DNA of 64,000 nucleotides from an uncultured Rhodospirillaceae bacterium. Lineage in GTDB: Bacteria > Pseudomonadota > Alphaproteobacteria > Reyranellales > Reyranellaceae. This document shows, piece after piece, positions 59,302-64,000 of this stretch. A program made the translations under genes and the position numbers. The notes under the pieces were generated by a model. The model ran no database searches and had not been told where the DNA came from. It was given only the letters and a program-made list of their open reading frames with translations. The number at the start of each line of letters is the position of its first letter. Position 1 is the first letter of the stretch. The DNA lies in the NCBI GenBank assembly GCA_945952105.1, contig CAMFGZ010000024.1, positions 1 through 64,000 on the forward strand, written 5' to 3'.

Positions 59302-59919
59302 ATGGACAAGTTCACCAAGGTGACGGGCGTCGCGGCGCCGCTGATGCGCCAGAACGTCGATACCGACCTGATCATCCGCATCGAGCGGCTGGTCGACAAC
59401 GTGACGCGCGAGGGTCTCGGTCCCTATGCCTTCGAGCAGATCCGCTTCAAGCCGGATGGCAGCGAGGACCCGGACTGCATCTTCAACCAGACACCCTATC
59501 GCGACGCGCCGATCATCCTCAGCCGTGAGAATTTCGGCTGCGGTTCCAGCCGCGAGGGTGCGGTGTGGGCGCTGAAGGGCATGGGCATCAAGGCGGTGAT
59601 CGCGCCCTACTTCGGTGACATCTTCAACAACAACTGCTTCCAGAACGGTCTCCTGCCGGTGGCGCTGCCGATCCACGAGATCGAGCAGCTCGCCGACGAG
59701 ATGAAGGCCTCGCCCGGCAACGCGCGCGTCACCGTCGACCTGGAGAACTGCCAGGTGATCTCGCCGACCGGCCGCACCATCCCGTTCCAGGTCGATGCGC
59801 GCCGCCAGCACGCGATGCTGAACGGGCTCGACGACATCGCGCTCACCATGTCGCGTCGCGACGAGATCGAGGCATGGCAGGCATCGGACAAGAGCGCGCG
59901 CCCGTGGGTCTGGCTGTAG
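59302..59919 (+). CDS. leuD: 3-isopropylmalate dehydratase small subunit
   Basis: The 205-residue protein has the swivel domain of aconitases: LMRQNVDTDLIIRIERLVDN, ILSRENFGCGSSREGAVWAL and APYFGDIFNNNCFQNGLLPV. The G-C-G-S-S-R-E loop binds substrate. It works with LeuC encoded immediately upstream. A four-base gap separates it from the EamA gene, so these three form one unit. Confidence 0.95.
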   Translation: MDKFTKVTGVAAPLMRQNVDTDLIIRIERLVDNVTREGLGPYAFEQIRFKPDGSEDPDCIFNQTPYRDAPIILSRENFGCGSSREGAVWALKGMGIKAVIAPYFGDIFNNNCFQNGLLPVALPIHEIEQLADEMKASPGNARVTVDLENCQVISPTGRTIPFQVDARRQHAMLNGLDDIALTMSRRDEIEAWQASDKSARPWVWL

Positions 59920-59923
59920 GCAC

Positions 59924-60787
59924 TTGAGCCCGCTGCACTTAGCGGCGGCCCTTCTCATCGTGGCGATGTGGGGGCTGAACTTCTCGGTCATCCGCTTCGG
60001 ACTCGACGAGTTCACGCCCTTCGCCTTCGCGACCTGGCGTTTCCTGCTGGGTGCGCTGCCGGCGCTGTTCATCCCGAAGCCCAACGTTTCGTGGGCGGCG
60101 CTGGCCGGGATCGGCGGGCTGATGTTCGCCGGCCAGTTCGTCTTTCTGTTCTTCGCCATGGGAGCCGGCCTGCCACCCGGCCTCACCTCGGTGCTGGTGC
60201 AACTGCAAGGGCCGCTCACCGTCGTGCTGGCCGCCGTGCTGTTGCGCGAGCAGGCGACGCGGGGGCAGTGGCTCGGCCTCGCCGTCGCGGTCGCCGGCGT
60301 CGTGCTGCTGGCACGCTCGATCTCGGACGACACGCCGCTGCTTGCCATTGGCCTCGCCCTGATGTCGGCCTTCGCCTGGGCGCTGGGCAATCTCGTGTTC
60401 CGCTCGGCGCGCGGCGTCTCCATGTTCGCCGTCACAGTCTGGGCCAGCATCCTGCCGCCGATCCCGCTCGCGCTGGCGTCGCTCGCGCTCGACGGGCCGA
60501 CGGCGCTGGCCGCGCCGATCCTCGCGCCGACCTGGCGCGGCTGGTTCGTGCTCTTCTACACGGTCGTTCCGGTGATGTGGCTGGGCTACCTGATCTGGGG
60601 AACCCTGCTGCGCACCTACCCCGCCGCGAAGGTCGGCCCCGTCAGTCTGCTCGTGCCCTGCGCCGCCCTCGCGATCTCCGCCTACCTGACGGGCGAGCCA
60701 TTGGACAGGATGCGTCTCTTGGCGGTCGCGGTCGTGCTGGGCGGCGTGGCGCTCGGTGTCTACGCCTCGGCGCGCCGCTTGCGCTGA
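59924..60787 (+). CDS. EamA-family drug/metabolite exporter
   Basis: The 287-residue protein has about ten membrane helices in two EamA repeats (LIVAMWGLNFSVIRFGLDEF, then ATWRFLLGALPALFIPKP, and the second repeat from ALMSAFAWALGNLVFRSARG). Such proteins export amino acids or other metabolites. Following leuCD, an amino acid or leucine-related exporter is conceivable. The start is TTG 59924, four bases after the leuD stop and with AGG close by. Its 3' end overlaps the convergent Lrp gene by 28 bases. Confidence 0.87.
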   Translation: MSPLHLAAALLIVAMWGLNFSVIRFGLDEFTPFAFATWRFLLGALPALFIPKPNVSWAALAGIGGLMFAGQFVFLFFAMGAGLPPGLTSVLVQLQGPLTVVLAAVLLREQATRGQWLGLAVAVAGVVLLARSISDDTPLLAIGLALMSAFAWALGNLVFRSARGVSMFAVTVWASILPPIPLALASLALDGPTALAAPILAPTWRGWFVLFYTVVPVMWLGYLIWGTLLRTYPAAKVGPVSLLVPCAALAISAYLTGEPLDRMRLLAVAVVLGGVALGVYASARRLR

Positions 60788-61269
60788 GCCCCGCGCGCGG
60801 TCTTGCCGAACACCGAGGGCGGCACGGCGCGGTTCACGACCTCGCGCAGCGCGAAGCTCGATTCCAGCCGGGCGATTCGTGGCAGGCGCGACAGCTCGGT
60901 ACGATGGATGCGCTCGAAATCCTCGATGTCGCGTGCCAGCACGATCACGACATAGTCGTCGCTACCCGACATCAGGAAGCAGCGCACGACCGAGGGACAG
61001 TCGAGGACACCGGCCTCGAAGGCCTTCAGCGCCTCGTCGCTCTGGCTCTCCAGGGTGATGCGCACCACCACGGTGGTGGCGAGGCCGAAGCGGCGGAGAT
61101 CGAGCACGGCCTGGTAGCTGCGGATGAGACCGTCTTCCTCCATCGCGCGCTGCCGCCGCGCCACCGCCGTACTCGAAAGGCCCACCCGCGTCGCCAGCTC
61201 GACCTGGCTCACGCGGGCGTTCTCCGTCAGCTCCGACAGGATTGTGGCGTCGATCTTGTCGATATCCAT
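60760..61269 (-). CDS. Lrp/AsnC-family regulator
   Basis: The 169-residue protein has an N-terminal helix-turn-helix (MDIDKIDATILSELTENARV, then SQVELATRVGLSSTAVARRQ) and a C-terminal RAM ligand domain (PSVVRCFLMSGSDDYVVIVL). It is divergent from alanine dehydrogenase, the well known ald-aldR arrangement, and is likely to control it in response to alanine. Its last codons overlap the EamA gene, with which it converges. Confidence 0.9.
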   Translation of the reverse strand: MDIDKIDATILSELTENARVSQVELATRVGLSSTAVARRQRAMEEDGLIRSYQAVLDLRRFGLATTVVVRITLESQSDEALKAFEAGVLDCPSVVRCFLMSGSDDYVVIVLARDIEDFERIHRTELSRLPRIARLESSFALREVVNRAVPPSVFGKTARGAQRKRRAEA

Positions 61270-61401
61270 GTTGGGAATCCTGCGTCGATTTCCTTTACAG
61301 CGTAGAGTTCCGGCGCGAGCGACACAATTCGTCTCCACAATGCCGGGAAACAAACCCGCTTTCCTTGGTTTGATGCTCCATCGAAAAACCTGGAGAATCG
61401 C

Positions 61402-62517
<1,116 letters not shown>

Positions 62518-62526
62518 TCATCATCT

Positions 62527-62636
62527 CTTCCCCTTTGCGGCGTCCGCAAAGGGGAAGTGCCTTCGTCCTGCGAGGGCGATGGGGTCATGACCCTCCGTCG
62601 CGCGAAGCGCGACACCTCCCCATTCGAATGGGGAGG
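62527..62636. repeat. Dispersed double-hairpin repeat, family C
   Basis: The left hairpin CTTCCCCTTTGCGG-CGT-CCGCAAAGGGGAAG (62527-62557) and a perfect 22-bp palindrome of CCTCCCCATTC with GAATGGGGAGG (62615-62636) frame a centre with GGGGTCATGACCCTCCGTCG. The right end matches the 46.3 kb copy. It lies between the convergent ald and M20 genes. Confidence 0.75.
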
Positions 62637-62643
62637 AAAGCTC

Positions 62644-63924
62644 CTAGACCTTCTGCAGGCCGCACCATTCGGAGATGAACAGCGCCGTCGACTGCGTGAT
62701 CTTGCGGATCGATTCGATGTTCACGCGCTCGTCGAAGCCGTGCACGTCGTCGGACTGCGGGCCGTAGACCAGCGCCGGCAAGCCGGCATAGAGGCCGAAG
62801 AAGCGGGCGTCGGTGGTGCCGGTCGTGCGGCGGTCGTCGAGCTCGGCGCCGAACACCGTCTTGTGCGCGTCGGCAAGGATGTCGCGCACATGCTCGTGGT
62901 TCTTGAGCACGTAGGGTTCGGCCTGGAAGCCTTCCCACGTCACGGTCGGCAGGTTGTTGCCGAGGAAGGGATCGTTGGCCGCGGCGGTGCGGATCGTGTC
63001 CTCGACCTCCTGGCGGCACTCCTTCAGCGTCTGCGTCGGCAGCACGCCCACGCGCATGTCGAAGGTGCACCAGGATGGGACCGAGCTCGCCCAGTCGCCG
63101 CCCGCGATCTTGCCGACGTTGAAGTTCACCGGATGGTGATGGTCGCAGTAATGCTTGTCGTGGACCTTCAGCGCGTTCCACTTCTTCTCGAGTTCGCGCA
63201 GCTGCTGGATCAGGCGATAGGCCGATTCGATCGCGTTCGAGCCGGCATCGGCCTTGTAGACATGGACCGGATGGCCGGTGACCTTGACCTGGAACCACAT
63301 CACGCCGACCTGCGAGACGGTGAGCGTGCAGCCCGACGGCTCGGGGATCAGCGCCGCCTCGGCGCGATAGCCGCGCTGCAGGCAGGCCAGCGCGCCGTTG
63401 CCCGTGCACTCCTCCTCGACCACCGACTGCTGGTAGACGTCGGCCGCCGGCATGTAGCCCAGCGCCCGGAGCGCACGCAGCGCGAAGACGTTCAGGATCA
63501 GCCCGGCCTTCATGTCGCCCGAGCCGCGGCCGTACATCCAGCCGTCCTTGACGTAGGCGTCGTAGGGATTGCGCGTCCACATCTCGTGCGGGCCCTCGGG
63601 CACCACGTCGATATGGCCATTGAGGATCAGCGAGCGGCCCTTCGGATTCGACGGCCGCCAGGCGCCGACGACGTTCCAGGCATCGTCGTAGTCGAGCGAG
63701 TGCGGCGAGTAGCCCGGCAGGTGCTTCAGGTCGTCGATCTTGATCTGCCAGCGGTCGACGCCCAGCCCGTCTTCCTTGAACAGGCGGGCCATCATGTCCT
63801 GTGCCGGTGCCTCCTGGAAGCGGGTGGAGGGGATTTTCACCAGGTCGGCCAGCACCTTGAGCTGGTCGTCGAACTGGCGGTCGACCTCGTCCATGATCTT
63901 CGTCTTCACCGCAGAATCGATCAT
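62644..63924 (-). CDS. M20 ArgE/DapE-family deacylase
   Basis: The 426-residue two-zinc hydrolase has LILNGHIDVVPEG (H104, D106), GRGSGDMKAG (bridging D137), VVEEECTGNGA (E170-E172), and a late DDVHGFDERVNIESI with the C-terminal histidine. The ArgE/DapE family removes acyl groups from amino acids. The substrate of this subgroup is not known. No signal peptide is present. A GAAAGG ribosome binding site precedes the ATG. A gene continuing past the right edge ends 23 bases upstream on the same strand, so the two could be one operon. Confidence 0.9.
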   Translation of the reverse strand: MIDSAVKTKIMDEVDRQFDDQLKVLADLVKIPSTRFQEAPAQDMMARLFKEDGLGVDRWQIKIDDLKHLPGYSPHSLDYDDAWNVVGAWRPSNPKGRSLILNGHIDVVPEGPHEMWTRNPYDAYVKDGWMYGRGSGDMKAGLILNVFALRALRALGYMPAADVYQQSVVEEECTGNGALACLQRGYRAEAALIPEPSGCTLTVSQVGVMWFQVKVTGHPVHVYKADAGSNAIESAYRLIQQLRELEKKWNALKVHDKHYCDHHHPVNFNVGKIAGGDWASSVPSWCTFDMRVGVLPTQTLKECRQEVEDTIRTAAANDPFLGNNLPTVTWEGFQAEPYVLKNHEHVRDILADAHKTVFGAELDDRRTTGTTDARFFGLYAGLPALVYGPQSDDVHGFDERVNIESIRKITQSTALFISEWCGLQKV

Positions 63925-63947
63925 CGCAGAACCTTTCGTACGAACCC

Positions 63948-64000
63948 CTACTTCCAGGCGCGCGCGCGCCGCTGGGAGCGCGAGAGCAGGGCGGCCGGAA
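63948..64000 (-). CDS. 3' end of a gene running off the window (partial)
   Basis: Only the last 16 codons are visible, reading PAALLSRSQRRARAWK and ending in TAG. A hydrophobic stretch followed by a basic tail would fit the C-terminus of a membrane protein such as an ABC permease, but this is a guess from a short fragment. It ends 23 bases before the M20 gene. Confidence 0.35.
   Translation of the reverse strand, partial: PAALLSRSQRRARAWK

Overview
This window is GC-rich chromosomal DNA that reads like a free-living soil or water alphaproteobacterium. The basis is the gene mix: opgGH, a NasST-controlled nitrate assimilation operon with a sigma-54-like promoter, several Bug/TAXI/Aap-type solute receptors, DUF1127, CaiB/BaiF CoA-transferases and many short intergenic palindromic repeats. 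A Reyranella- or Bradyrhizobium-like lineage is possible, but that is a guess without a database search. I see no rRNA, tRNA, phage, IS element or CRISPR array.

Layout. 0.2-3 kb: a ferritin-like diiron protein divergent from a PaaE-like reductase, then a DUF1275 membrane protein. 3.2-5.3 kb: a class III CoA-transferase with a cysteine homologue of glycine reductase component B. 5.5-11.2 kb: a complete YejABEF-type peptide ABC importer. 11.3-15.4 kb: a TAXI receptor with a 2-hydroxyacid dehydrogenase, an M17 aminopeptidase and a GST. 15.4-19.0 kb: opgG-opgH-DUF6496 (osmoregulated periplasmic glucans). 19.3-21.6 kb: a four-gene cluster of small helical or membrane proteins ending in a hemerythrin. 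21.6-30.2 kb: a 59-codon gene with its own terminator, an SGNH hydrolase with a Bug receptor, an Aap-like receptor, a sulfatase with a GST, DUF924, a macro-domain protein and a DUF882 peptidase.

30.3-43.0 kb (minus strand) is the centrepiece: nasT, then a leader, then nasS-nrtA-nrtB-nrtD-nirA-reductase-nasA-cysG. Nitrate is imported by the ABC system, reduced by NasA to nitrite and by NirA to ammonium. CysG makes the siroheme NirA needs. An unusual flavoreductase, with a 4Fe-4S domain where CysJ has flavodoxin, probably supplies electrons. The nasT-nasS gap holds a -24/-12 promoter-like sequence, two hairpins whose six-base loops are both A at position 1 and G at position 4 (the ANTAR target pattern), and an intrinsic terminator just before the nasS ribosome binding site. 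This is a complete, readable NasT antitermination switch.

43.1-64 kb: a Ser/Thr kinase fused to MORN repeats, an SDR, a DUF1445-DUF2848-CoA-transferase run, a P-loop kinase, an Asp/Glu racemase-fold protein lacking both catalytic cysteines beside a LabA/NYN-OST-HTH protein, a Cache-HAMP class III cyclase, a PPOX-type flavoprotein, an LLM oxidoreductase with a LysR regulator, DUF1127, a TPR protein, leuC-leuD-EamA, an Lrp regulator divergent from alanine dehydrogenase, an M20 deacylase, and the end of a gene that continues past the right edge. Three families of dispersed hairpin repeats occupy many of the intergenic gaps.
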